From assembly GCA_937949945.1 (NCBI GenBank), contig CALFEQ010000176.1:1-41010 (forward strand): a stretch of DNA of 41,010 nt, read 5' to 3'. A program made the translations under genes and the position numbers. The notes beneath the pieces are model-generated. The model saw only the letters and a list, made by a program, of their open reading frames with translations. It had not been told where the DNA came from and did no database searches. Source of the DNA: an uncultured Myxococcales bacterium (GTDB lineage Bacteria > Myxococcota_A > Polyangia > Polyangiales > Polyangiaceae). Below are positions 19,237-27,941 of this stretch, in pieces. How positions within the stretch are numbered: position 1 is the first letter of the stretch; the number at the start of each line of letters is the position of its first letter.

Positions 19237-19824
19237 CTAGCTCCCCCCCACTCTGACGTAGATCTGTCCCACGAACCGCCGGTTGTTCTCGACGTCCTCG
19301 TCGGTGAGATCGTCGGGCGGGAGGTTCGGGATGTGGCAGTAGTTGCACGACGGCTCCCGTCCGATGAGGCTCTTCATCTTCTGGATCGGGGGCTTCGTCT
19401 CGTCGTCGTAGAGCGCGACCTTCAGCGGGAAGGTGATGTCGGGCCAATCCTCGGCCCGCACGAAGAAGTTCCCCGCCTCGTTGGTGACCGGCAGCACGCG
19501 CGGACCTCCGCCGCGCGCGTCCACGAACTGGACGATGATGCCCTCCGCCGGAGCCGAGTCGGGATCGGGCGTCTCGTAAATCGTCCCGGCCACCGCGAAC
19601 GGGGAGTCCGACGCCGGGCCTCCCTTCGTGTGGCAATGCACGCAGGGCTGACCCGGGCGGTGGGTCTCGCCCGGAGGGACGTCGGGATCCTCTCCGCCGA
19701 GCGCTTCGATCTCGGCGTCGCGTACGGGATCGCTGCAACCGCCCCCGGGCATCAGCGCGAGCAAGACGCCCGACGCGGCGACGAGGTTCGACGAGTGGAG
19801 CCGCCATCTCGAGGAACGGGTCAT
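19237..19824 (-). CDS. Dihaem lipoprotein with a beta-sandwich between two CXXCH motifs
   Basis: A 195-residue exported protein and the middle gene of the operon. Its ATG at 19824 lies two bases after the stop of the beta-barrel gene, so translation is likely coupled. The signal ends in PGGGC (Cys30), a weak lipobox. Two classical haem c motifs are present, CVHCH at 61-65 and CNYCH at 160-164. Between them 'FAVAGTIYETP...GIIVQFVDARG...PVTNEAGNFFV' follows the carboxypeptidase-regulatory-like pattern of a small beta-sandwich. The same haem / sandwich / haem order is seen in the divergent gene at 22140. This is unusual for soluble cytochromes and suggests a surface or outer-membrane-associated electron carrier. 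Confidence 0.85.
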   Translation of the reverse strand: MTRSSRWRLHSSNLVAASGVLLALMPGGGCSDPVRDAEIEALGGEDPDVPPGETHRPGQPCVHCHTKGGPASDSPFAVAGTIYETPDPDSAPAEGIIVQFVDARGGGPRVLPVTNEAGNFFVRAEDWPDITFPLKVALYDDETKPPIQKMKSLIGREPSCNYCHIPNLPPDDLTDEDVENNRRFVGQIYVRVGGS

Positions 19825-19826
19825 GA

Positions 19827-21674
19827 CTAGAACTCCGCCTCGAACGCGATCGTGCCCCAGACCGCCGTACGGCTACGGATGAACAGCGATCGCAGGTATC
19901 GATTGTACATCACGTCTCCCGACACGACGATCGCGTAGTGGGTCGCCGCGCGCTCGCTCGTCAGCGCGATCCGCGCTCCGCCGCCTGCGGTGAACGCGAG
20001 CATCGGCGAGAACTCACGGTCGGTCGTGCGGTAGCGAGGGATCTCGAGGGGCGTACCATCGACGTCCTGCCGGGCCGCGTACGCGAGCTGGTAGAAGCTC
20101 GCTCCCGTCTGCGCGTGGAGGCGGACGTGCGGCCACACGCGGAGGTGCTCGCCGAGATCGTGGAGGTAGCGACCGTCCGTGGTGGACGCCTTGATGCCCC
20201 AGTTGTCCGTGTAGACACGCTCCTCGATGCGGATGGTCCCGTTCGAGAGGCGGTGATTGATGCGCGCCCCTACCGCCACGCGGTCACGCTGCTGCGGCAC
20301 GAGGTCCCTCGGCCGGGCGTCGAGGCGTACGTCGTTGACGAGGCGCACGGTCGCCCCGGGCGGGATCCGCGGGGCGACGTCCTCGGGGAACATCGGGATG
20401 AATCGGTAGAGCTTCGAGTTCTCGCCGCGCTCGAAGCTCGCCGACACGCCGGTGACGAGCAGGGTCGTCGGCGACATGACGAACGTGATGCCGGCCTCGA
20501 TCGCGTGCGTGATGAGCGGGCGGCTGAACACGTCGAAGGACGTGTTGCGGTAGCCGATCGTGTCCCACGAGTAGTTGTAGGCGATGCGCGGCGTGATGAG
20601 CTTGTCGTTGAGCTCGGCGCTCATCGAGCCGCCGACCGTGCGCGAGAGATAGTCCGGCTCGCTCGACACGTTGCCGTTCACGCCGAGCTGCACCACGGAG
20701 ATCTTGTAGCCGCCGCTGAGCGACCCGGCGTGGCGCTGCTCGACGAAGGGGCGCGAGGCGGTGGAGACGAGGTCGGGCGACGCGGCCGTCACCATGTCGA
20801 GGAGGTACGAGCCGCCGACGTTCCACCCTGCCGTCGGGGAGACCACCGAGAAGTTGACGGCGGGCGTCAAGACGTGGACCGCGGTCGAGTCCGTGTACCC
20901 GCTCATCTCGACGCCGATGCGCACGTTCGGGCGCGTCGATGGCTCCTCGATGCACTTGAGCCGCTCCTTGTACGTCGTGGCGTCCCGCAGACACTGCTCG
21001 ACCTCCTCGGGCAGGTTGTCCTTCTTCGGGAGCACCTCGACGGTCTTCGTCTCGCCCTCGTCGATCGAGACTCGCTCCTTGAAGTAGTAACGGTCGCCTT
21101 TCTCTTCCTTGATCGCCTCGATCGTGTAATCGCCGGGATCGAGCGTGAGCGGGTCCTTCACCTGGTGCGGGCGGAGCGGCTGCCCGTTGATGGTGATCTT
21201 CAGGTTGTCCGTCTTCTCGGGGATCTCGACCTTGAGCTTCGACAGCTTCGGGAGGAGCTCCTCGACGCGCGCTCGAGCCGCACGCTTCAAATCGTCGTCG
21301 TCGTTTCGAATGGCGGCCGCGAGCGCGTCGCGCGCGTTGATGAGCGCGTCCTTGATGCGGCCGAGGCCGGCGAGGCAGCTCGAGACGTGCAGGCGCACGT
21401 AGGGATGGTCCTCGAGAGCGAGCGAGGCTTGGTCCTTCCGCACGCAGAGAGGGAGGTCGCCGCGCTTCTTCGCTTCGATTCCTTCCTTCGCGAGCTCGAG
21501 CGCCTTCGGGTTGGACCACCCGCGCGAGGGCTGGCTGGGCGGGGGCGGCGGCGCGGGGCGGCCACGCTGAGCGACCCGCGGCTGGGCTCCGGCGATCGAA
21601 GGAACGAGGGCGCATGCGACGAACGCCATCACGGACAGGAGGACGGCGGCGCGGATGGTGAGGGCTCGTGCCAT
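19827..21674 (-). CDS. DUF3570-like outer-membrane beta-barrel with TPR/PEGA-like periplasmic region
   Basis: A 615-residue protein. The ATG at 21674 is chosen because it begins a signal peptide (MARALTIRAAVLLSVMAFVACALVPSIAGA, cut before Q); the frame is open 40 codons further upstream. The mature N-terminus is Pro-rich, then helical and TPR-like ('ALELAKEGIEAKKRGDLPLCVRKDQASLALEDHPYVRLHVSSCLAGLGR', about 55-145). A PEGA-like strand region follows ('LKITINGQPL...LDPGDYTIEAI', about 165-235). From about residue 265 to the end, alternating amphipathic strands with many aromatic residues and a terminal Phe (AFEAEF) indicate a beta-barrel. Phrases such as 'DMVTAASPDLVSTASRPFVEQR' resemble DUF3570 proteins. 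It leads the operon with two haem lipoproteins, so it may hold or insulate them in the outer membrane. Confidence 0.85.
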   Translation of the reverse strand: MARALTIRAAVLLSVMAFVACALVPSIAGAQPRVAQRGRPAPPPPPSQPSRGWSNPKALELAKEGIEAKKRGDLPLCVRKDQASLALEDHPYVRLHVSSCLAGLGRIKDALINARDALAAAIRNDDDDLKRAARARVEELLPKLSKLKVEIPEKTDNLKITINGQPLRPHQVKDPLTLDPGDYTIEAIKEEKGDRYYFKERVSIDEGETKTVEVLPKKDNLPEEVEQCLRDATTYKERLKCIEEPSTRPNVRIGVEMSGYTDSTAVHVLTPAVNFSVVSPTAGWNVGGSYLLDMVTAASPDLVSTASRPFVEQRHAGSLSGGYKISVVQLGVNGNVSSEPDYLSRTVGGSMSAELNDKLITPRIAYNYSWDTIGYRNTSFDVFSRPLITHAIEAGITFVMSPTTLLVTGVSASFERGENSKLYRFIPMFPEDVAPRIPPGATVRLVNDVRLDARPRDLVPQQRDRVAVGARINHRLSNGTIRIEERVYTDNWGIKASTTDGRYLHDLGEHLRVWPHVRLHAQTGASFYQLAYAARQDVDGTPLEIPRYRTTDREFSPMLAFTAGGGARIALTSERAATHYAIVVSGDVMYNRYLRSLFIRSRTAVWGTIAFEAEF

Positions 21675-22139
21675 CGATGCGACGGGTGAACGGTCCCACG
21701 ATCCCGCCTTGGCGACGCCACTCCGCCTCGTGAGAGCGTTCTTCCGGACGCCCGAAGCACGGAGCGGTCCAGAGTCCATCGAGAGACCAGTCACGACCCT
21801 CGTTCCAATCCGATCACCGAGAGGTCCGATCGGAGTCGTGCCCCTTCTGCCGCGCGAAGCAGGGGCGGTTCGTGGTCGTGAGCATCGAGGGGAGAGCCCC
21901 CGCGCGAGGGGGCCATGGCTGGTGGATCGGCGCGCCAGTCATGCGTGCATCGAACGATACAACCATGTGAGGCCCGGACGCATGACTCTGTGGCGGGTGG
22001 GCGTCCCTCCGCCTCAGCCGTTCGGCTCGATCGACGCGTCTCGCGAGCACAACGAGCGGTGTCGTCTCGGGCCGACGCATCCGGGTGGTCGGGCCTGGGA
22101 CTCGCGTCGGGGCACGGACCGTGCTCTCGTTTGTCATCG
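21675..22139. other. Divergent intergenic region of the haem locus
   Basis: About 465 bp between the leftward barrel operon and the rightward haem lipoprotein. No coding frame in it is supported. It contains a small GC hairpin (GCCCCC 21896-21901 with GGGGGC 21908-21913) and no visible sigma-factor consensus. A shared regulatory region is likely because the flanking genes appear functionally related. Confidence 0.5.
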
Positions 22140-22787
22140 ATGCGGATCCTCACGGGGATGCAAATCACATCGCCCCGTCGCGCCACGCTCGGCGCGACGC
22201 GAGCTCTGTTCGGCGCGTCCCTCGTCCTGCTCGCCGCCATGGCCGTCACGGCATGCGGACCGGACGAGCCACGTTTCGGTGAGCACAGCGGAATCATCGG
22301 GAAGACGCTTCCGAACGAGGTCGGCGGCGGCGGCGGCGGAGCTGGGGGTGGAGGGGTGTTCGGGGCGCCGTACGATCCGAACGCGTTCAAGCCCACGACC
22401 TCCCTGAAGGCTGCGCACGAGGCCGCTGGAGGAGCACCAACGCCCGCGGACACCCTCGATTGCCTCTCGTGTCACCAAGAGAACGGCGCCGCCGGCGCCA
22501 AGCCGTTCTCGTTCGGAGGTCGCGTCACCTCCAACAACGCGCCGGCGGCGGACGTCGACGTGATCGTCGTCCAGCCCGACGGCGAGAAGCTCGGCCCCGT
22601 GAAGAGCGACGCGGACGGGTTCTTCTGGTTCGCCGGCCCGGCGGTGAAGGACGGCGCGAGGACCTCGGTCCGCAAGGGCGCGGCCGAGCAGTCGATGGGC
22701 GGGCAGCTGCAGGCGGTCACGGGCGGCAGCTGCGACAGCGCGAGCTGTCACGTCCCCGGCAGCGTCGCGGGCAAGATCCGCATCTGA
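22140..22787 (+). CDS. Dihaem lipoprotein with CXXCH and CX4CH motifs
   Basis: A 215-residue lipoprotein from the ATG at 22140; a second ATG at 22158 would still keep the signal peptide. The lipobox is AVTAC (Cys39). A Gly run (GGGGGGAGGGG) forms a flexible linker. The first haem motif is CLSCH (108-112). A beta-sandwich-like stretch follows (FGGRVTSN...DVDVIVVQPDG...SDADGFFWFAG). The second motif is C198-DSAS-C203-H204, with four residues between cysteines. The layout copies the dihaem lipoprotein on the other side of the divergent region, and the CX4CH motif copies the monohaem one, which ties all four genes into one locus. It converges with the next gene nine bases away. Confidence 0.85.
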   Translation: MRILTGMQITSPRRATLGATRALFGASLVLLAAMAVTACGPDEPRFGEHSGIIGKTLPNEVGGGGGGAGGGGVFGAPYDPNAFKPTTSLKAAHEAAGGAPTPADTLDCLSCHQENGAAGAKPFSFGGRVTSNNAPAADVDVIVVQPDGEKLGPVKSDADGFFWFAGPAVKDGARTSVRKGAAEQSMGGQLQAVTGGSCDSASCHVPGSVAGKIRI

Positions 22788-22796
22788 CCGTCGCTC

Positions 22797-23729
22797 TCAA
22801 CCGATCACGAGGTACGCGTTCGGCTTGCGCGCGGGCAGCGAGCCGTCGCGGATCGACTCGAAGACGTGCGCGGACGTGTTCGGCCCCGCCGCGCGGAACG
22901 CGTCCGGGATGCGGTTCAGCGGGAAGCACGCGAATGCGCGATCCTCGGGGACGACCGCGTACGACGCGAAGCCGTCGGGATACGTGAGGTGCACCCAGCT
23001 CCATCCGACCTCGGCGCGCACTTGCTCGCCCCAGAGGACGCCGAGCCCGAGCCGGACGTCCTGGTTCGTCGGCTCTTCGCGCTTGCCGGTCCGCACCTCC
23101 TCGACGAACGCGGCGATGGTCTTCACGATCTCGTGCGGCTCGCCTTCGGCGCCGACGTAGCGGCGCGCCGTCTCCGAGACCTTCGCCATCGCGTCGCGCT
23201 CCTCGTCCGTGAGCGCGCGTTCCGTCGGACCGTCCGCGCGAGCCGCGAGCAGCCTCTCGGACGGCCGCGGCGGCGGCACCTCGACGTTCGCGGGCGCCGC
23301 GCCTTCTTCCGACGCATCCTCGAGCGTGCGCTCGTCGGCGCTCTCCGGGGTGGCGACGGCCTCCGCGGGCTTCGTGGCCTCCGCGGCCGCGGCCTTCTTC
23401 GCGGCGGCCTTGGCGGCGGGCTTCTTCGCAGCGGCCTTGGCGGCCGGCTTCTTCTCGACGGTCGCGACGGGCTTCTTCGCGGCGGCCTTCGTCGCGGGCT
23501 TCTTCGCCGCGGTCGTGGCGGCCTTCTTCCCTCCCGACGCCTTCTTCGCTTCGACCGTCGCGGCGCGCTTCGCGAGAGCCTCGAGCGCCGCCTTCTTCGC
23601 GGCGCTCGCTGCGGCGCGATCGGTTGTCGCTTCGAGGCGCGTGCTCTTCTGGGACGATCTCGAGTCGTTCTTCTTCGCGGTGGCAGGCTTCATCGCCACC
23701 TTTGGCGTCTGCGCTCGGCGAGCTGCCAT
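22797..23729 (-). CDS. Lys/Ala-rich histone H1-like N-terminus fused to a DUF3806-like domain
   Basis: A 310-residue protein without a signal peptide. Residues 1-125 are a basic, low-complexity tail with repeated AAKKPA-type units (AAKKPAT, AAAKKPVA, AAKAAAKKPA), like the C-terminal tails of histone H1 and bacterial HU/AlgP-type DNA-binding proteins. Residues of about 130-160 are acidic and Pro-rich. The C-terminal domain (about 165-310) has 'NQDVRLGLGVLWGEQVRAEVGWSWVHLTYPDGFASYAVV...FPLNRIPD', a pattern that resembles DUF3806 domains of unknown function. DNA or polyanion binding is a reasonable inference from the tail; the globular domain gives no function. It is divergent from the large kinase at 23888. 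Confidence 0.8.
   Translation of the reverse strand: MAARRAQTPKVAMKPATAKKNDSRSSQKSTRLEATTDRAAASAAKKAALEALAKRAATVEAKKASGGKKAATTAAKKPATKAAAKKPVATVEKKPAAKAAAKKPAAKAAAKKAAAAEATKPAEAVATPESADERTLEDASEEGAAPANVEVPPPRPSERLLAARADGPTERALTDEERDAMAKVSETARRYVGAEGEPHEIVKTIAAFVEEVRTGKREEPTNQDVRLGLGVLWGEQVRAEVGWSWVHLTYPDGFASYAVVPEDRAFACFPLNRIPDAFRAAGPNTSAHVFESIRDGSLPARKPNAYLVIG
23391..23530. repeat. Imperfect in-gene repeat coding for AAKKPA units
   Basis: Imperfect tandem copies of roughly 21-36 bp built around GGCTTCTTCGC and GCGGCCTTGGCGGC encode the Lys/Ala tail (minus strand). The repeat number could vary between strains by slippage or recombination. Confidence 0.6.
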
Positions 23730-23887
23730 GAGCCAAAGGTAGGCGATACGCTGGGCGGACGACCATGCCCTTCGTAGGGTGTCGCCGCGCCCGGACCGCT
23801 TTCGCCATCGAGGCCGAGGCTGAGCCTTTCGGCGGCGGTGCGACCGGTGGCGCGCGACGGACCAAGCTCCGCTAGTCTCGTCGGGAA

Positions 23888-26800
23888 ATGGGGATGGAGC
23901 GGGTCATCGCAGATCGCTTCGTGCTCGAGCGGCTCGTCGGATCGGGCGGGATGGGCGAGGTGTTCCGGGCGAAGGATCGCCTGACGGGCGGCCCCGTCGC
24001 GGTGAAGGTCCTGTACGGCTCGATGGTGCGGGACGCGGACCGCTTCAAGCGCGAGGCGCAGCTCCTCTCCGAGATCACGCATCCGCGAGTCGTCCGGTAC
24101 GTCGCGCACGGCATGATCGACGGCGGGCGTCCGTGGTTCGCCATGGAGTGGCTCGAGGGAGAGGACCTCGCCACGCGCCTCGAGCGCGGCCCGCTCGGGC
24201 TGCACGACACGCTCACGCTCGCGCGTCGTACTGCGGAGGCGCTCGCGGTGCTGCACGACAAAGGCGTCGTGCATCGCGACATCAAGCCGTCGAACATCTT
24301 CTTGCCGAGCGGGCGCGTCGACGAGGCGAAGGTGCTCGACCTCGGCGTCGCGCGGACGCTCCGCGGCTCTCGGCCTTCGACGCGCACGGGCGTCATGGTC
24401 GGGACGCCCGGGTACATGGCGCCCGAGCAGGCGCGCGGCGCGAAGGAGGTCGATGCGCGCGCCGACGTCTTCTCGCTCGGCTGCGTGATGTACGAGTGCA
24501 TCGCCGGCCAGCCGGCGTTCGCGGGCGAGAACGTGGCGGCGCTCTTGGCGAAGATCCTGCTCCACTCTCCGCCGAGCCTCCGGGACATCGGGATCGACGT
24601 GCCGCCCGCGTTCGACGAGCTCGTCATGCGGATGCTCTCGAAGCACGCCGCGTCTCGACCGGGCAGCGGCTCGGCGCTCCTCAAGGAGCTCGACGCCCTC
24701 ACGCACGTGGAGGAGGCACCGGCGCCGCGCCCGAGCGCGCCGGCGGTGCGCGCGCTGACCGCGGGCGAGCGGAGGCTCGTCTGCGTGGTCATGGCATCGC
24801 TCTCCAACGGCGCGGCGGAGGAAGACGTCAGGGCGGACGGCGCCGAGCGCATCCCGACGAGCGCGCTCGAGACGATCGCCGCCGCGTTCGATCCACGCGC
24901 GGTCGCGGCGAGCTTCGGCGCGGAGGCGGAGATCCTCGCGGACGGCTCGATCGTCATCACGCTCGCGGGCAAGGGCGGAGCGAGCGATCAGGCCGCCCAG
25001 GCCGCGCGCTGCGCGCTCGCGTTGCGCTCGCACCTCGTCGACGCGAACGTGGTGCTCGCGACGGGGCTCGCCACCGTGACCGGGCCGAGCGCCGTCGGAG
25101 AGGTGCTCGAGCGCGCGGCGGCGATCCTCGCGTCGGCGCGTGCTCGCAAGAAGGAGATCGGCGAGGACACGTTGGGAGGACAGAGCCCCGTCTTCCTCGA
25201 CGAGACGACCGCCGGCCTGCTCGACACGCGCTTCGACGTCGGCGGCGACGAGCGCGGCCTGTTCATCCGCGGTCTGCGCGAGCGCGACACGAAGGCCCGG
25301 ACGCTCCTCGGCAAGCCGACGCCGTTCGTCGGTCGCGATCGCGAGCTCTCGACGTTGCTCGCCATCTTCGAAGAGTGCGTCCAGGAGCAGGTCGCGCGCG
25401 CCGTGCTCGTCACCGGCTTCCCCGGCGCGGGCAAGTCGCGTCTCGTGGCCGAGTTCATGGCTCGGCTGCAGGCGATGGACGAACCTCGGGTCGAGCTCGC
25501 GCTCGCGCGCGGCGACGCGATGAGCGGGGGATCGCCGTTCTCGCTCATCGCACGCATCCTCCGGCGCATCGCCGGGCTCACCGGCGGCGAGCCGCTCGTC
25601 GTGCGTCAGCAGAAGCTGCGCGCGCGCATCGCGCGCAACGTCCCCGAGGACGACGTCGCGCGCGTGACCGAGTTCCTGGGCGAGATCGCCAGCATCCCGT
25701 TCCCCGACGCTCAGAGCCTCCAGCTCCGCGCCGCGCGGCAGGACGCGATGCTGATGGGCGATCAGATGCGGCGCGCGTTCTGCGACTTCGTCATGGCCGA
25801 GACGAGGGCGCAGCCGCTCGTCCTCGTCCTCGAGGACCTCCATTGGGGCGATCTCCCGAGCGTCAATCTCCTCGACGCCGCGCTCCGTGCCGCGGCCGAG
25901 CAGCGCTTCATGGTCCTCGCCGTCGCGCGCGGGGAGGTCCACGACGCGTTCCCGCAGCTCTGGGCGCAGCGGAGCCTGCAGGAGGTCCGGCTCGGTCCCC
26001 TCGTGCGTCGAGCGGGCGAGCGCTTGGTCCGAGAGGTGCTCGGCGAAGATCTCCCGGCCGCGGAGGTGGCGCGCCTGCTCGATCGCGCGGCGGGCAACGT
26101 CTTCTACCTCGAGGAGCTCATTCGCGCTTACGCCGAGGGCACGGGCAGGGTGACGCGGCCGAAGACGCTCCCGCCGGGGACCGTGCCGCCGCCGCCTCTC
26201 TCGTCTCCGACGATGTCGGCCGACGGAGCGTGGGCGTTGCCGGCGACGGTGCTCGCGATGGTCGAGGCGCGCCTCGAGCGTCTCGATCCGATGGCCCGTC
26301 GCGTCTTGCGCGCCGCGAGCATCTTCGGCGAGGTCTTCTGGCGCGGCGGCGTCCTCACCCTGACGGGCGGACAGTACAAGGCGAGCGAGGTCGACGACTG
26401 GCTCGGCGAGCTCACGCGTCGCGAGATCGTGCAGCGCCGCGACGACTCGCGCTTCCCGGGCGATCGCGAGTACGCGTTCCGGCACGCGATCGTCCGCGAC
26501 GCCGCGTACCAGATGCTCACGCCGGAGGACCAGGCGCTCGGACACCGGCTCGCCGCCGAGTGGCTCGAGCGCGCCGGCGAGCACGAGCCCATGCTGCTCG
26601 GCGAGCACTTCGAGCGCGGCGGGCTCCGCGAGCGCGCGGCGACGTTCTACACGCGCGCTGCGTTCCAGGCGCTCGAGGGCAACGACTTCGTCGCGGCGAA
26701 GGTCCGTGCGGACCGCGCGATCCAGGCGGGCGTGACCGGGATCGATCACGGGCGCATGCGGCTCGTCCTCGCCGAGGCGTCGCGCTGGAGCGGCGAGCAC

Positions 26801-27925
26801 GAGGCGGCGCGGGAGCACGCGCGTGCCGCGATGGCCGAGCTGCGGTCGGCGTCTTCGCCCGCGCCGCACGACGAGTGGTGGGCCGCCGCGGCGGAGGCCA
26901 TCGAGGCCGCGATGACGCTGGGCCACGTCGAAGAGGCGAAGGAGATGGCGAGGCACCTCGTCGAGGTCGCGGCGACGGCTCCGATGACCGTGGCGCGTGC
27001 GATCGCGACCTCGCGCGTGGCGACCTCGCTCGGAGCCCTCGCCGGGCTCTACGATCTCGCGTCGGCGCTCCTCGACCCGCTCGAGCGCGCGACCGACTTC
27101 ACGTCGAAGGAGCCGGCGGCGCGCGCGTTCCTCCTCGCGGCGAACGTCGCCCGCGCCTCGTGGGAGGGCGACCTCGAGCGCGCCGCCGTGCTCGCGCAGG
27201 AGGCGGTCGTGTGCTTCGAGCTGGTCGGCGACACGAGGAACGCGACGAAGCAGCGCCAGAACGCCGGCTGGGCGCTCTGCGAGCTCGGCGCGTACGCGGT
27301 CGCCGAGCGCGTGCTCCTCGAGACGCGCGATGCCGCCGAGCGCCTCGGCCTCGCGACGGTCGCGAACGACGCGAAGCTGCGGCTCGGCAACCTGTACGTG
27401 CGGACGAACCGGCCGGAGGAGGCCATCCGCACGACGAACGAGGTCATCGCGGCATACGCCGCGCAGCGCGATCGCGCAGGCGAGGGGAAGGCACGCGCCT
27501 TCCTCGCTGCCGTGTACTACTTCGCGAACGATCACCAGAGGGCCGAGGAAGAGGAGCTCCGCGCGTTGCCGCTCCTCGAGCACGCGCCGCCGTACCACGC
27601 GGCGCTCCTCGCGTTCCTGACGCTGACGCTCATCCACAAGGGCGACTCGACGGACGAGGCGTTCCTCGCCGGATCGCGCGCGATGCAGCTCCTCGAGCAG
27701 GTCGGCGCGGTGACGGAGGGCGAGGCGCTCATCCGGATCGCCTACGCGGAGGCGCTCTACGCGAAGGGCGACCTCGAGGGCGCGCGGAAGGCCGTGGCCG
27801 CGGCGCGCGACCGTCTGCTCGCTCGCGCCGCGAAGATCAAGAACCCCGAGTACAAGCGCACGTTCCTCGGCGTCGTGCGAGAGCACGTGCGGACGCTCGC
27901 GCGCGCCGGCGAGTGGCTGACGTGA
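23888..27925 (+). CDS. Ser/Thr kinase fused to AAA-type ATPase and TPR region
   Basis: A 1345-residue cytoplasmic signalling protein. Residues 10-270 are a complete Hanks kinase: GSGGMGEVF, K40 in VAVKVL, the catalytic loop HRDIKPSN (D131) and D151-L-G replacing DFG. Residues of about 288-470 have the shape of a degenerate class III nucleotide-cyclase domain: 'ERRLVCVVMASLSN', then 'VVLATGLATVTG...GEVLERAAAIL...GEDTLG', but the metal-binding Asp after the first strand is missing. Residues 475-700 are a STAND-type ATPase with FVGRDREL, Walker A GFPGAGKS (510-517) and Walker B LVLVLEDLHWGD (644-655). The rest is helical with TPR-like pairs. This kinase / cyclase-like / ATPase / TPR plan is familiar in Myxococcota. 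ATP-driven oligomerisation triggered by ligand or protein binding is likely. There is no transmembrane segment. Confidence 0.95.
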   Translation: MGMERVIADRFVLERLVGSGGMGEVFRAKDRLTGGPVAVKVLYGSMVRDADRFKREAQLLSEITHPRVVRYVAHGMIDGGRPWFAMEWLEGEDLATRLERGPLGLHDTLTLARRTAEALAVLHDKGVVHRDIKPSNIFLPSGRVDEAKVLDLGVARTLRGSRPSTRTGVMVGTPGYMAPEQARGAKEVDARADVFSLGCVMYECIAGQPAFAGENVAALLAKILLHSPPSLRDIGIDVPPAFDELVMRMLSKHAASRPGSGSALLKELDALTHVEEAPAPRPSAPAVRALTAGERRLVCVVMASLSNGAAEEDVRADGAERIPTSALETIAAAFDPRAVAASFGAEAEILADGSIVITLAGKGGASDQAAQAARCALALRSHLVDANVVLATGLATVTGPSAVGEVLERAAAILASARARKKEIGEDTLGGQSPVFLDETTAGLLDTRFDVGGDERGLFIRGLRERDTKARTLLGKPTPFVGRDRELSTLLAIFEECVQEQVARAVLVTGFPGAGKSRLVAEFMARLQAMDEPRVELALARGDAMSGGSPFSLIARILRRIAGLTGGEPLVVRQQKLRARIARNVPEDDVARVTEFLGEIASIPFPDAQSLQLRAARQDAMLMGDQMRRAFCDFVMAETRAQPLVLVLEDLHWGDLPSVNLLDAALRAAAEQRFMVLAVARGEVHDAFPQLWAQRSLQEVRLGPLVRRAGERLVREVLGEDLPAAEVARLLDRAAGNVFYLEELIRAYAEGTGRVTRPKTLPPGTVPPPPLSSPTMSADGAWALPATVLAMVEARLERLDPMARRVLRAASIFGEVFWRGGVLTLTGGQYKASEVDDWLGELTRREIVQRRDDSRFPGDREYAFRHAIVRDAAYQMLTPEDQALGHRLAAEWLERAGEHEPMLLGEHFERGGLRERAATFYTRAAFQALEGNDFVAAKVRADRAIQAGVTGIDHGRMRLVLAEASRWSGEHEAAREHARAAMAELRSASSPAPHDEWWAAAAEAIEAAMTLGHVEEAKEMARHLVEVAATAPMTVARAIATSRVATSLGALAGLYDLASALLDPLERATDFTSKEPAARAFLLAANVARASWEGDLERAAVLAQEAVVCFELVGDTRNATKQRQNAGWALCELGAYAVAERVLLETRDAAERLGLATVANDAKLRLGNLYVRTNRPEEAIRTTNEVIAAYAAQRDRAGEGKARAFLAAVYYFANDHQRAEEEELRALPLLEHAPPYHAALLAFLTLTLIHKGDSTDEAFLAGSRAMQLLEQVGAVTEGEALIRIAYAEALYAKGDLEGARKAVAAARDRLLARAAKIKNPEYKRTFLGVVREHVRTLARAGEWLT

Positions 27926-27941
27926 GCGCGGCGCGCGGCGC

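Noticed and set aside
21896..21913. Six-bp GC hairpin in the divergent haem-locus region as a terminator
   Set aside because: Neither neighbouring gene ends toward it, so a terminator role makes no sense; it may be chance in GC-rich DNA.
23690..27886. A 1398-codon open frame on the minus strand across the kinase-ATPase gene
   Set aside because: Same cause; the plus-strand protein has complete kinase and ATPase motifs, while the reverse protein is a low-complexity Arg/Glu/Ala sequence.
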